Shown: positions 25,104 through 33,151 of the stretch, piece by piece
Layout of the letters: the number at the start of each line of letters is the position of its first letter
Numbering within the stretch: position 1 is the first letter of the stretch
Assembly: GCA_002238725.1 (NCBI GenBank)
Contig: MPMX01000004.1
Coordinates: forward strand, 62,001-126,000
Origin: Rhodospirillaceae bacterium bin65
Lineage (GTDB): Bacteria > Pseudomonadota > Alphaproteobacteria > Bin65
Direction of reading: 5' to 3'
DNA length: 64,000 nucleotides
The notes under the pieces: model-generated
Databases searched by the model: none
Seen by the model: only the letters and a program-made list of their open reading frames with translations
What the model was told of the DNA's origin: nothing
Made by a program: the position numbers and the translations under genes

Positions 25104-26456
25104 TCAGGACAGTTGCGGGTCCGGCTCGGGCAGGGAAATCGGGTCGTAGCCGGTTTCGGTGATGACGACCTGCTCTTCCAGCTTGATGCCTTCCCGGCCG
25201 CCGACCCGGCCGGTGTAGCTCTCGACGCAGACGACCATGCCCGGCTCGAACACGCCGTCATAGCCCGCCTTGTCGAAATCCTGCGGATAGGGAATCGCCG
25301 GCCACTCGTCGCACAGGCCGACCCCGTGGACCAGGACGCCGTAGCGCCCCGGCAGGCAATCCTCCGGCAGCAGTCGCGCCTGATCGACGAACTCGCGGAA
25401 ACCGAGGCCGGGCTTGAGCAGATCCGTATTGTACTGCACCTGCTCCTGCGCGATGGCGTAGAGGGCGCGCTGCTCGCCGTCGCCCCGGTCGTCGCCGCAC
25501 CGCCAGGTCCGCGAAATGTCGGCGCAATAGCCGTAGGGGCCGATAAGGTCGGTGTCGAAGCCGACGATATCGCCGGCCTGGATGGCGTAGCCGCTGCACT
25601 CCTGGAACCACGGATTGGTGCGCGGGCCGGCGGCGAGCAGGCAGGTCTCGACCCATTCCGATCCGCGGCTGACCGCGGCGTTCCAGAAGGCGCCCCACAG
25701 CTCCAGTTCGGTCATTCCCGGCTTCAGCGCCGCCCGCGTGTCGTCGAGCGCATCGAGGCAGGCCGCCATGGACCGGCGCATCGCCTTGATCTCATCGGCG
25801 GACTTGATGCTGCGGGCCGTCTCGACGATCGGCTGGGCATCGACCACTTCGAGATTGAGGCCTTCGAGGGCGTGGATGCCGGCCGGCGAACCGTGGTCGA
25901 GCGCCAGCCGCCGGTTGCCGCCGCCATGGCTGTCGATCAGGTCGGCGATCTCGGCCGACCATTTCCGGTAAACCTCGGGCAGCTGGCTCCCGGCTTTGAA
26001 GAAAAAGGGGCCGGTCGCGGGCCGGATCTCGTCGATCGCGACCGAATGGGCGCTGAGATGCAGGCAATCGTGAAACTCGAACAGAACCACCGGGCCTTCG
26101 GTCGCGACGAAGGCGTAGCGGGCCGCGTTGTGCGTGATCCAGACCTGCATGTTGGTCGAATCGGTCAGGTAGCGGACGTTGAGCGGATCGAACAGCACCA
26201 TCCCGGCAACGTCCGCCCTGCGCATCTCGGCGCGCACCCGCTCGACCCGGTAGCGCTGCATGGCTGGCAGGTCGGGCGCTTCGAGGCCGCGCGCCGTCCA
26301 GTCGGCCTCAACGGCGTCTCCATAGCCGATCAGGTAGCGGTTCAGCTTGCCCGCTTCCTCCATCTGCCGGGCCGCGCGTTCGTCCAGCGACAGGGCGCTA
26401 TCGGCGGCGCCCGTCGATCCGGAGTCCGGAGACCGGGGATAGGCAGGTCGATGCAT
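25104..26456 (-). CDS. dddP: DddP-type DMSP lyase (M24 peptidase fold)
   Basis: DddP cleaves dimethylsulfoniopropionate to DMS and acrylate with a dinuclear metal site. Encodes 450 aa; GGAGA is seven bases before the ATG. Family blocks are VLFDPLNVRYLTDSTNMQ, LAAGPRTNPWFQEC, FDTDLIGPYGYCADISRTW and LVHGVGLCDEWPAIPYP. The metal and catalytic residues I recall for Roseobacter-type DddP (D295, D297, D307, H371, D377, E406, E421) all appear here at a constant offset of +6 (D301, D303, D313, H377, D383, E412, E427). That argues for lyase function rather than an ordinary Xaa-Pro peptidase. Monocistronic; no acrylate-processing gene is adjacent. Confidence 0.85.
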   Translation of the reverse strand: MHRPAYPRSPDSGSTGAADSALSLDERAARQMEEAGKLNRYLIGYGDAVEADWTARGLEAPDLPAMQRYRVERVRAEMRRADVAGMVLFDPLNVRYLTDSTNMQVWITHNAARYAFVATEGPVVLFEFHDCLHLSAHSVAIDEIRPATGPFFFKAGSQLPEVYRKWSAEIADLIDSHGGGNRRLALDHGSPAGIHALEGLNLEVVDAQPIVETARSIKSADEIKAMRRSMAACLDALDDTRAALKPGMTELELWGAFWNAAVSRGSEWVETCLLAAGPRTNPWFQECSGYAIQAGDIVGFDTDLIGPYGYCADISRTWRCGDDRGDGEQRALYAIAQEQVQYNTDLLKPGLGFREFVDQARLLPEDCLPGRYGVLVHGVGLCDEWPAIPYPQDFDKAGYDGVFEPGMVVCVESYTGRVGGREGIKLEEQVVITETGYDPISLPEPDPQLS

Positions 26457-26555
26457 CTGCTTTCTCCGCTGAAGGGGCGCGGTTCATGTCATTTTTTCGC
26501 CGTGCCGGCAAGCAGATTCGGCCAGCGTCGGCAGCAGGTCGGGACACCGGCAGGG

Positions 26556-26963
26556 TCAGCCGGCGCGGGCATCAGCCGGTTTCCTTTCGGTCCCTTCCAG
26601 AATCTCATCGACCAATTCCAGTAACGCATTGGCCCGGAACGGTTTTTCCAGAATACGATCGGCGCCAAGGGATTGCGCCTGGCGCAGATTGGACAACGAA
26701 TCGAGCCGTTCGCCGCCGCCGGAAATCACGATGATCCGCGGCGGCTGCGCCTCCTTCGACAACGTCCGGAGGATGTCGAGGCCATTGGGCTCCGGCATCG
26801 TCAGGTCGGTAATCACCAGGTCCGGCCGGGCGGCGCGGAACATCGCCAGGCCGGCGTCGCCCGCGCCGGCCGAGGCGACGATGTAGCCGTTGCTCTCGAG
26901 AAGGTCGCCGATGGCGGTCCGCAACAACTCGTCATCGTCGATAAGGAGGATACGGCGTGCCAT
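26556..26963 (-). CDS. Single-domain response regulator (receiver only)
   Basis: CheY-like, 135 aa from ATG 26963. Acidic pair D10/D11 in LLIDDDEL, phosphoacceptor D53 in LVITDLTMPEPNG, serine of the T/S switch in IIVISGGG, and lysine K107 in RILEKPFRA. No output domain and no kinase gene nearby, so it probably acts through protein contacts in a phosphorelay. The longer frame from 27008 adds an arginine-rich stretch with no support. Confidence 0.9.
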   Translation of the reverse strand: MARRILLIDDDELLRTAIGDLLESNGYIVASAGAGDAGLAMFRAARPDLVITDLTMPEPNGLDILRTLSKEAQPPRIIVISGGGERLDSLSNLRQAQSLGADRILEKPFRANALLELVDEILEGTERKPADARAG

Positions 26964-27098
26964 GGACCTTTCCCGGTTCTCGCAACCGGAATATCGTCCG
27001 AACCTCACCGGTTGGTCATTAACTTCGCGTCACAATCGGGTGACGCCCCGGGCCGGTAACGCGGATCGGCCGGAAGCGGGGCGCAGCCGCCGACCGGT

Positions 27099-29462
27099 CT
27101 ACGGCGCCTTGCCGTTCAACAGGCGCCAGATCCGGTGCGGCGTCGCGGGCATGCTGAAATCCCGGATGCCGCAGTGCTGCAAGGCGTCGATGACGGCATT
27201 GGCGGCCGCAGGCAGCGCACCGGTTGTGCCGGCCTCGCCGCAGCCCTTGACGCCGAGCGGATTGGTCTCCGTCGGCACCGGATGATCGTCCACGATCATC
27301 TTCTCCAGGTCCGGCAGATCCGAGGCCCGCGGGATACAATAGTCCATCAGCGATCCGCTCAGGCACTGGCCGCCGGCGTCCAGCACAACCTCTTCCGTCA
27401 GCGCCTGGCCCAGCCCCTGGGTCACGCCGCCGTGAATCTGGCCCTCGACCAGCATGGGGTTGACGATGGTGCCGAAATCGCCGACCGCCGTGTAGCGGAC
27501 GACCGCGACGGCGCCGGTTTCCGGGTCCAGTTCGACCTCGCAGATATGGCAGCCGTTCGGAAAGGCCGACGGCGGAGTCTCGACGACGAGATCGACGTCC
27601 AGGCCGTCCAGCCCATCGTCCTGCCCGTCGTCCGTTAAGGCATCGGCCTTCATCCGGCCGGCAAGATCGTGCAGGGCTATGGCGCGGTCCGTCCCGGCAA
27701 CCCGGAACTGCCCGCCGGCAAATTCGATATCGGCTAACGCCGCTTCGAGATAGTGCGCCGCCGCGGCCCTGCCCTTTTCGACGACCGCGTCCGCCGCCTC
27801 GACCGCCGCCTTGCCGCTCGCCATGAGGGAGCGCGAACCGCCGGTGCCGCCGCCATGGACGAGCCGGTCGCTGTCGCCCTGCATCAGACCGATCCGGTCG
27901 TAGGATACGCCGAGGGCGGAGCCCAGTATCTGGGCGAACACGCCTTCGTGGCCCTGGCCGAAATCCTTTGTGCCGGTCAGGAAGGCGATCCGGCCGGCCG
28001 CCTCGAAGCGGAGACCGCCCAGTTCCTTGCCCGGCGGGGCCGTCGCTTCGAGATAGCTGGCGACGCCGAGGCCGCGGACCCTGCCGCGCGCTTCGCTGGC
28101 CGCCCGCCGCGCCGCGAAACCGGCGGTATCGGCCGCCGCCACCGCCTTGTCCAGCACCGCCGCGAAGTCGCCTTCGCCATACACCTGGCCGGAAACCGCC
28201 GTGTAGGGCAGTTCCTCCGGGCTCACGAGGTTGAGGCGGCGCATTTCGACCGGATCGCGGCCGGTCTCGCGCGCCGCCCGGTCAACGAGCCGGTCGGTGA
28301 ACAGGTTGGCGTCCGGCCGGCCGGCGCCGCGATAGGCGGCGACCGGACTCTGGTTGGTCAGCACGCAGCGCATGTTCACGAAGGCTGCCGGGATCCGGTA
28401 GAGCGAGGCGCCGTTCTTCAGGATGTTCCGCGAACCGGGCAGCGGGCCGACGCCGGAGACGTAGGCCCCCATGTTGGCGACGCCGACCAGGCGCATGGCG
28501 AGGATGCGGCCGTCGGCGTCGAGCGCCAGTTCGCCGTCGACATGGATGTCCCGGCCCGCCGCGTCGCCGAGGAAACTGTCGGAGCGGTCGTCGCGCCAGC
28601 GCACCGGCCGGCCGGTCAGCCGGGCGGCGACCAGGCACAGCACATGCTCCGGATACGCTCCGCCCTTCATGCCGAAGGAACCGCCGACATCGCCCATCAG
28701 CACCCGCACGTCGCCGGACTTGCCGCCAAGCAGATTCGCCAGCGTGCGCGACAGGCCGAAGACGCCCTGCCCGCCTGTATGCATCGTGTAGCGGCCGCTT
28801 CCGGCGTCCCACTCGCCGGTGCCGCTGCGCGGCTCGATCGAGGTCGGCGCGACGCGCTGGCTGGCAATGCGCAGCCGGGTGACATGGGCGGCACCGGCAA
28901 AGGCCGCATCCGTCGCCGCTTCGTCGCCGCCGACCCAGTCGAGCGCGACGTTGCCGGGGACGCTGTCATGGAGGAGCGGCGCATCGGGCTCAGGCGCCTG
29001 CCACGGGTCGAGCAGAACCGGGAGCGGCTCGATTTCGAGAGCGATGGCCTCGGCGGCATCGCGCGCCGCATCGAGCGTATCCGCGACGACGAAGGCGACC
29101 GGCTCGCCGATGAAACGCACCCGGCCGTGCGCCAGGGCGTGGCGGACCGGCGTGAGGATCGCAGCGCCGTCGCGCCCCGTGATCGGCAGCTTGCACGGGA
29201 AGGGCCGGCAGCCGAAGTCGATCAAATCCTGTGCGCACAGCACCAGACGGACGCCGGGCATGGCTGCCGCCGCCGCGGTATCGAGGGTGCGGATATTGCC
29301 ATGGGCTTCAGGCGCGCGCAGGACATAGCCGGCGAGCGCGCCTTCGATGCGGAGGTCGTCGGCGTAGCGCCCGCGGCCGGTCAGCAGCCGCCGGTCCTCC
29401 TTGCGCGGCGCCCGGTCGCCGATGCCGTAATGCCGTTCTGCGCTGCCGTCCATGATGCGCAT
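27099..29462 (-). CDS. Molybdopterin-binding hydroxylase large subunit (CoxL-like, form II)
   Basis: Encodes 787 aa of the xanthine-dehydrogenase/aldehyde-oxidase family. N-terminal KEDRRLLTGRGRYADD, molybdenum-site motifs GDVGGSFGMKGG and SPVAAYRGAGRPDAN (AYRGAGR marks form II, not the AYxCSFR of true CO dehydrogenase), GTKDFGQGHEG, and the active-site glutamate in NPLGVKGCGEAG. Such subunits normally work with FAD and 2Fe-2S subunits, but none is adjacent; partners could come from the cluster at 40-43.6 kb or elsewhere. Substrate unknown, presumably an N-heterocycle or aldehyde. Confidence 0.9.
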   Translation of the reverse strand: MRIMDGSAERHYGIGDRAPRKEDRRLLTGRGRYADDLRIEGALAGYVLRAPEAHGNIRTLDTAAAAAMPGVRLVLCAQDLIDFGCRPFPCKLPITGRDGAAILTPVRHALAHGRVRFIGEPVAFVVADTLDAARDAAEAIALEIEPLPVLLDPWQAPEPDAPLLHDSVPGNVALDWVGGDEAATDAAFAGAAHVTRLRIASQRVAPTSIEPRSGTGEWDAGSGRYTMHTGGQGVFGLSRTLANLLGGKSGDVRVLMGDVGGSFGMKGGAYPEHVLCLVAARLTGRPVRWRDDRSDSFLGDAAGRDIHVDGELALDADGRILAMRLVGVANMGAYVSGVGPLPGSRNILKNGASLYRIPAAFVNMRCVLTNQSPVAAYRGAGRPDANLFTDRLVDRAARETGRDPVEMRRLNLVSPEELPYTAVSGQVYGEGDFAAVLDKAVAAADTAGFAARRAASEARGRVRGLGVASYLEATAPPGKELGGLRFEAAGRIAFLTGTKDFGQGHEGVFAQILGSALGVSYDRIGLMQGDSDRLVHGGGTGGSRSLMASGKAAVEAADAVVEKGRAAAAHYLEAALADIEFAGGQFRVAGTDRAIALHDLAGRMKADALTDDGQDDGLDGLDVDLVVETPPSAFPNGCHICEVELDPETGAVAVVRYTAVGDFGTIVNPMLVEGQIHGGVTQGLGQALTEEVVLDAGGQCLSGSLMDYCIPRASDLPDLEKMIVDDHPVPTETNPLGVKGCGEAGTTGALPAAANAVIDALQHCGIRDFSMPATPHRIWRLLNGKAP

Positions 29463-29808
29463 CCCCTCCCCACAAACGAACGGCGCCCGCAGGAGCGCCG
29501 CCGCGTGGCAAACATAGGGGCTAGGCTTCAGCGGGGCGAGTCATGACCGGTGCGCTGTTTCGGTATGGCGGGGCGAGTCGCGCCCGGTGCGCGGTGCCGG
29601 TATGGCGGGGCGGCATCCGGCGCGCGGGTCGCCCGGCAATCCACAACCATCGAATCCGTTTGTCACACCGGATGGAGCGAAGCGGCGATCCGGGGTCCAG
29701 AGTCACGGGCACGAACTCACCGGCCGACTCTGGACGCCGGATCAAGTCCGGCGCGACACCTTATTGAAATGGCATGGGCCACCGGGTTAACGCGATCCGG
29801 GCCCGCCC
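29463..29808. repeat. Intergenic tandem and palindromic repeats
   Basis: A 37-base unit beginning GGGGCGAGTC is tandemly repeated (29533-29569, 29570-29606, partial third copy). 29661-29757 is a member of the intergenic palindromic family: CCGGATGGAGCGAAGCGGCG, then GACGCCGGATCAAGTCCGG. No gene is seen. Confidence 0.6.
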
Positions 29809-31002
29809 CTACCCCACGACCTCCGGCAGGGTCGTCGCCGGCGGGGTGTTGCGCGAGCGGCCGCAGCGCACGGCGCCGTCGACGATCACCATGCCGACGC
29901 CGGGCACGTCGCCCATGCGCACCGATTCGAGGATCGTGCCGCCGGCGGAATGCTGGGCCTTGTCCATGATGACGAAGTCGGCCGCCCGGCCCTCCTCGAT
30001 CAGGCCGACATCGAGGTCGCGCATGCGTGCCGTGTTTCCGGTGGCGAAGCAGAACACGATCTCGGGCGGCACCTCGCCGATACTCGACAGCATGGCGATC
30101 AGGCGCAGGATGCCGAGCGGCTGGACGCCCGAGCCGGCCGGCGAATCGGTGCCCAGGATGATGCGCTCCGGCTGGCCCAGCTCCATGGTCGTGCGCATGG
30201 CGTAGAGGGCGGCCAGCTCGTTGCCGTTGTGGACGATCTCGACGGCGCGGGAGCACTGCTCGCACAGGCAGCGGATCTGGTCGAGCGGCAGGGCGGTGTG
30301 GCCGCCGTTGATATGGCCGATCACGTCGGCGTCGGCCTCGAGCACGACGTCCTTGTCGATCAGGCCGGAGCCGGGGATCGACGGGCCGCCGGTGTGGATC
30401 GTGCTCTGGATGCCGTATTTGCGCGCCCAGGCGACCATCTGCTTGGCTTCCTCGCCCTGCTTGACGCCGCCGAGGCCGACCTCGCCGAGCAGCTTGACGC
30501 CGTTGCGCGCCATCTCGGCGAAATCCTCTTCCTCCATGCCCTGTTCGATCACCGGCGCGCCGGCATGGACCTTCATGCCGGCCGGGCGCATGGCGTCGAA
30601 GGCGCGCTGGGCGGTCACGGCGAGCGCCTTGAGGCCGACGATATCCTTGGGCCGGCCGGGCAGATGGACTTCGCCGGCCGAGATCATCGTGGTGACGCCG
30701 CCGTTCAGGAAGCTGTCGATCCAGTTGAACTGGTTCTGGCGCGGCGTCCAGTCGCCGAACACCGGATGGACGTGGCTGTCGATCAGGCCCGGCGCCAGCG
30801 TCGTGCCTTTCGCGTCGATAACGGTATCCGCGCCGGCCGTGTTCAAGTCGGCTTCCGCGCCGAAACTGTCGATCCGGCCATCCACGGCGACGATGCAGTC
30901 GGCGTCCAGGATCGGCTGCGCCAGGTCGCCGGACAGCATCAGGCCGATGTTGCGGACGACAGTCTTGCCCTTCGGCGGCGCGGTAGAGACGGTGAGGCTC
31001 AT
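29809..31002 (-). CDS. Enamidase-family amidohydrolase
   Basis: Start at ATG 31002 (AGGAG seven bases upstream). Encodes 397 aa. H77 and H79 lie in GLIDSHVHPVFGDW. Downstream blocks GGVTTMISAGEVHLPGRPKD, LLGEVGLGGVKQ, STIHTGGPSIPGS, VIGHINGGHTA and ILGTDSPAGSGVQPLGILR follow the Eubacterium barkeri enamidase closely as I recall it. That enzyme hydrolyses 1,4,5,6-tetrahydro-6-oxonicotinate to 2-formylglutarate. Last gene of the minus-strand block that contains a 6-hydroxynicotinate-reductase-like gene, which supports the assignment. The exact substrate is inferred. Confidence 0.85.
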   Translation of the reverse strand: MSLTVSTAPPKGKTVVRNIGLMLSGDLAQPILDADCIVAVDGRIDSFGAEADLNTAGADTVIDAKGTTLAPGLIDSHVHPVFGDWTPRQNQFNWIDSFLNGGVTTMISAGEVHLPGRPKDIVGLKALAVTAQRAFDAMRPAGMKVHAGAPVIEQGMEEEDFAEMARNGVKLLGEVGLGGVKQGEEAKQMVAWARKYGIQSTIHTGGPSIPGSGLIDKDVVLEADADVIGHINGGHTALPLDQIRCLCEQCSRAVEIVHNGNELAALYAMRTTMELGQPERIILGTDSPAGSGVQPLGILRLIAMLSSIGEVPPEIVFCFATGNTARMRDLDVGLIEEGRAADFVIMDKAQHSAGGTILESVRMGDVPGVGMVIVDGAVRCGRSRNTPPATTLPEVVG

Positions 31003-31043
31003 TGCGTTACTCCTGATTTGACTCAACGTCCTGACACGGTGCC

Positions 31044-31628
31044 CTAACGCAGCCCGTCCTCGCCCACGGCCTCGTCGGCCGTCAGGCCGCCGACCCGGGG
31101 CAGCGGGCGGCCGCTGTCGGTGACCGCGACGGCGACAAGGATTTCGTCGGCGCCCGGCGCATCGGGAATCCGCACTTCGATGCCGTCGAAATGGCTGCGG
31201 ACGTAGGCCGCGTCCTTGTGGCCGAGCGGCACGTCGAGCGGCGTGCCCGGCCCGCCCCGCTTCTTCGACGACGGCACCAGCGCGGCGCCCTTCTCGACCG
31301 CCTTGCGCAGCGGCGCGCCGAGCCGCGGATGCAGGATGGCGGCGGCGTGCTCCAGCTCGCCGCGCTCTCCGACCACCGCCGCCTTGCCGTAGCTCTCGGC
31401 CGCCGAAGGCTCGATCCCGAGCACGGCGACCGCCTTGCCGCCCAGATAGGCGCCGAGCTCCGCGCCAATTTCCATCAGCGGTTCGAGATCCTCGACATAT
31501 TCGCCAGCGAAAGGGTTGGCGATCACGGCCATTGCAACGGCGCGCCGGGTCGGCGGGTCGATGGCCCGGCCCATCTCCTTGCGGGTGTCCTCGACCAGCA
31601 CCATGGTCTTGCGGATATCGGCTTTCAT
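31044..31628 (-). CDS. Amino-acid-synthesis (AA_synth/DUF1185) family protein
   Basis: Encodes 194 aa beginning with IRKTMVLVEDTRKEMGR, then VAMAVIANPFAGEYVEDLEP, GKAAVVGERGELEHAAAILH and PLGHKDAAYVRSHFDGIEVR, the typical blocks of this family. Function is not established. In my recollection it occurs beside amidohydrolases and branched-chain-type importers in heterocycle-degradation clusters. Here it lies between livF and the enamidase gene, 28 bases from livF, on the same strand. Confidence 0.85.
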   Translation of the reverse strand: MKADIRKTMVLVEDTRKEMGRAIDPPTRRAVAMAVIANPFAGEYVEDLEPLMEIGAELGAYLGGKAVAVLGIEPSAAESYGKAAVVGERGELEHAAAILHPRLGAPLRKAVEKGAALVPSSKKRGGPGTPLDVPLGHKDAAYVRSHFDGIEVRIPDAPGADEILVAVAVTDSGRPLPRVGGLTADEAVGEDGLR

Positions 31629-31656
31629 GGCGGCTCCTCCCCCCTTTTCTGTGGGG

Positions 31657-32382
31657 TCACACGGTCAGATAGGTGTTGCGCACTTCCGCATCGGCGGCAA
31701 GCGCGTCCATCGTGCCCTCGTAGCGGATGCGCCCTTTCTCGACGATGTAGGCGCGGTCGCTCACGGCGGTCGCGAAATGCAGGTTCTGTTCGGACAGCAG
31801 GATCGACAGGCCCTCGGCCTTGAGCGCCTGGATGGTCGCGGCCATCTGGTCGACGATCACCGGCGCCAGCCCTTCCGACGGTTCGTCCAGCAGCAGGACT
31901 TTCGGGTTGCCCATCAGGGTGCGCGCGACGGTCAGCATCTGCTGCTCGCCGCCGCTCATCCGGCCGGCCGGCCGGGTGCGCATCTCGGCAAGGTTCGGGA
32001 ACATCCCGAACAGCCGCTCCGTCGTCCACGCCGGGGCGCCGGACCGCTCCGGCTGCCGCCCGACCTCCAGATTCTCCATTACGGTCAGATCGGCGAATAT
32101 CCGCCGGTCCTCCGGCACATAGCCCATGCCTGCCCGGGCGATCGCATGGGGCTCCCGGCCGGTGATGTCGGCGCCTTCGAGATGCACCGTGCCGGCTCGC
32201 ATCCGGACCAGCCCCATGACCGACTTCATGGTCGTGGTCTTGCCCGCGCCGTTGCGGCCCAGCAGCACGACGACCTCGCCGTCGTTCAGCACGAAGGAAA
32301 GGTCGGCCAGGATATGCGCCCCGCCATAGTAGGTGTGCAGATCGCGGGCTTCGAGAACCGGGCCGGCAACGGAAGCCGTCAT
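31657..32382 (-). CDS. livF: Branched-chain-type ABC importer ATPase LivF
   Basis: Encodes 241 aa from ATG 32382, which overlaps the livG stop (ATGA). Walker A LLGRNGAGKTTTMK, Q-loop region GMGYVPEDRRIF, signature RMSGGEQQMLTVARTL, Walker B VLLLDEPSEGLAP and the H-loop region. GYVPEDRRIF..LTVMENL is typical of LivF rather than LivG. Energises the importer with LivG; the substrate is probably the compound degraded by this cluster rather than an amino acid (inference). Confidence 0.93.
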   Translation of the reverse strand: MTASVAGPVLEARDLHTYYGGAHILADLSFVLNDGEVVVLLGRNGAGKTTTMKSVMGLVRMRAGTVHLEGADITGREPHAIARAGMGYVPEDRRIFADLTVMENLEVGRQPERSGAPAWTTERLFGMFPNLAEMRTRPAGRMSGGEQQMLTVARTLMGNPKVLLLDEPSEGLAPVIVDQMAATIQALKAEGLSILLSEQNLHFATAVSDRAYIVEKGRIRYEGTMDALAADAEVRNTYLTV

Positions 32383-33151
32383 GGCGCGCGCGCCCCGCCC
32401 GCCTGGACCGAGCTGCCGAGATAGATTTCGCGCACCTGTTCGTTGGCGCGGACCGCCGCCGGCGCACCTTCGGCGATCAGCTCGCCCCGGTTGAGCACCA
32501 TGATTCGGTGGGCGTGGGCGAAGACGACGTCCATGTCGTGTTCGGTGAACAGCACGCCGATCTTGCGCTCGGCGACGATCTCGTCGGCGAGGCTCATGAG
32601 TTCGATCCGCTCGCGCGGCGCCATGCCGGCGGTCGGCTCGTCCATCAGCAGCAGGTCCGGATCGTTGGCGAGCGCGATCGCCAGCTCGACCCGCTTGAGA
32701 TCGCCGTAGGCGAGCACCGAACAGGCTCGGTCGCCCTGCTCCGCCATGCCGACCCGTTCGAGCAACGCGTCGGCCCGGGCGGACTTCGGCGGCCCCCCCC
32801 GGCCCGCCACAGTCTGCGGCTGGCATTGCGGTGACTGATCAACGCCATCTGGACGTTTTCGCGCACGGTCATGGAGGAGAAGGTGGCGGTGATCTGGAAG
32901 GTGCGGCCGACGCCGAGCTCCCAGATGCGGTGCGGCGGCAGGCCGGCAACGTCACGTCCTTTGAGCAGGATCGCGCCATGGTCCGGCCGGATCTGGCCCA
33001 TCAGCATGTTGAAACAGGTCGTCTTGCCGGCGCCGTTCGGGCCGATCATAGCGAGCAGCTCGCCCGGTTCGACCGCGAAGGAAACGTCCTGCACCGCCCG
33101 CACACCGCCGAAGGCCTTGGAAAGGCGGCTGACCTCGAGCAGCGCCGTCAT
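32379..33151 (-). CDS. livG: Branched-chain-type ABC importer ATPase LivG (frameshifted)
   Basis: Two frames make one LivG. ATG 33151 gives LEVSRLSKAFGGVRAVQDVS, Walker A IGPNGAGKTTCFN and FQITATFSSMTVRENVQ. After about 32796 the frame changes and continues ALLERVGMAEQGD, the signature region LAYGDLKRVELAIAL, Walker B LLLMDEPTAGMAP and LFTEHDMDVVF. The break coincides with an eight-G run on the coding strand; the span of 773 bases is one short of a whole number of codons. A missing base from sequencing is the simplest explanation, but a real null or programmed slippage cannot be excluded. It overlaps livHM by four bases and livF by four. Confidence 0.85.

Noticed and set aside
25104..26456. 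Ordinary Xaa-Pro aminopeptidase or creatinase
   Set aside because: Catalytic and metal residues plus HGVGLCDEWP and GPRTNPWFQEC match DddP at a constant offset.
27099..29462. Aerobic CO dehydrogenase large subunit
   Set aside because: The active-site loop is AYRGAGR, not the AYxCSFR of form-I CoxL, and no coxM/coxS genes are adjacent.
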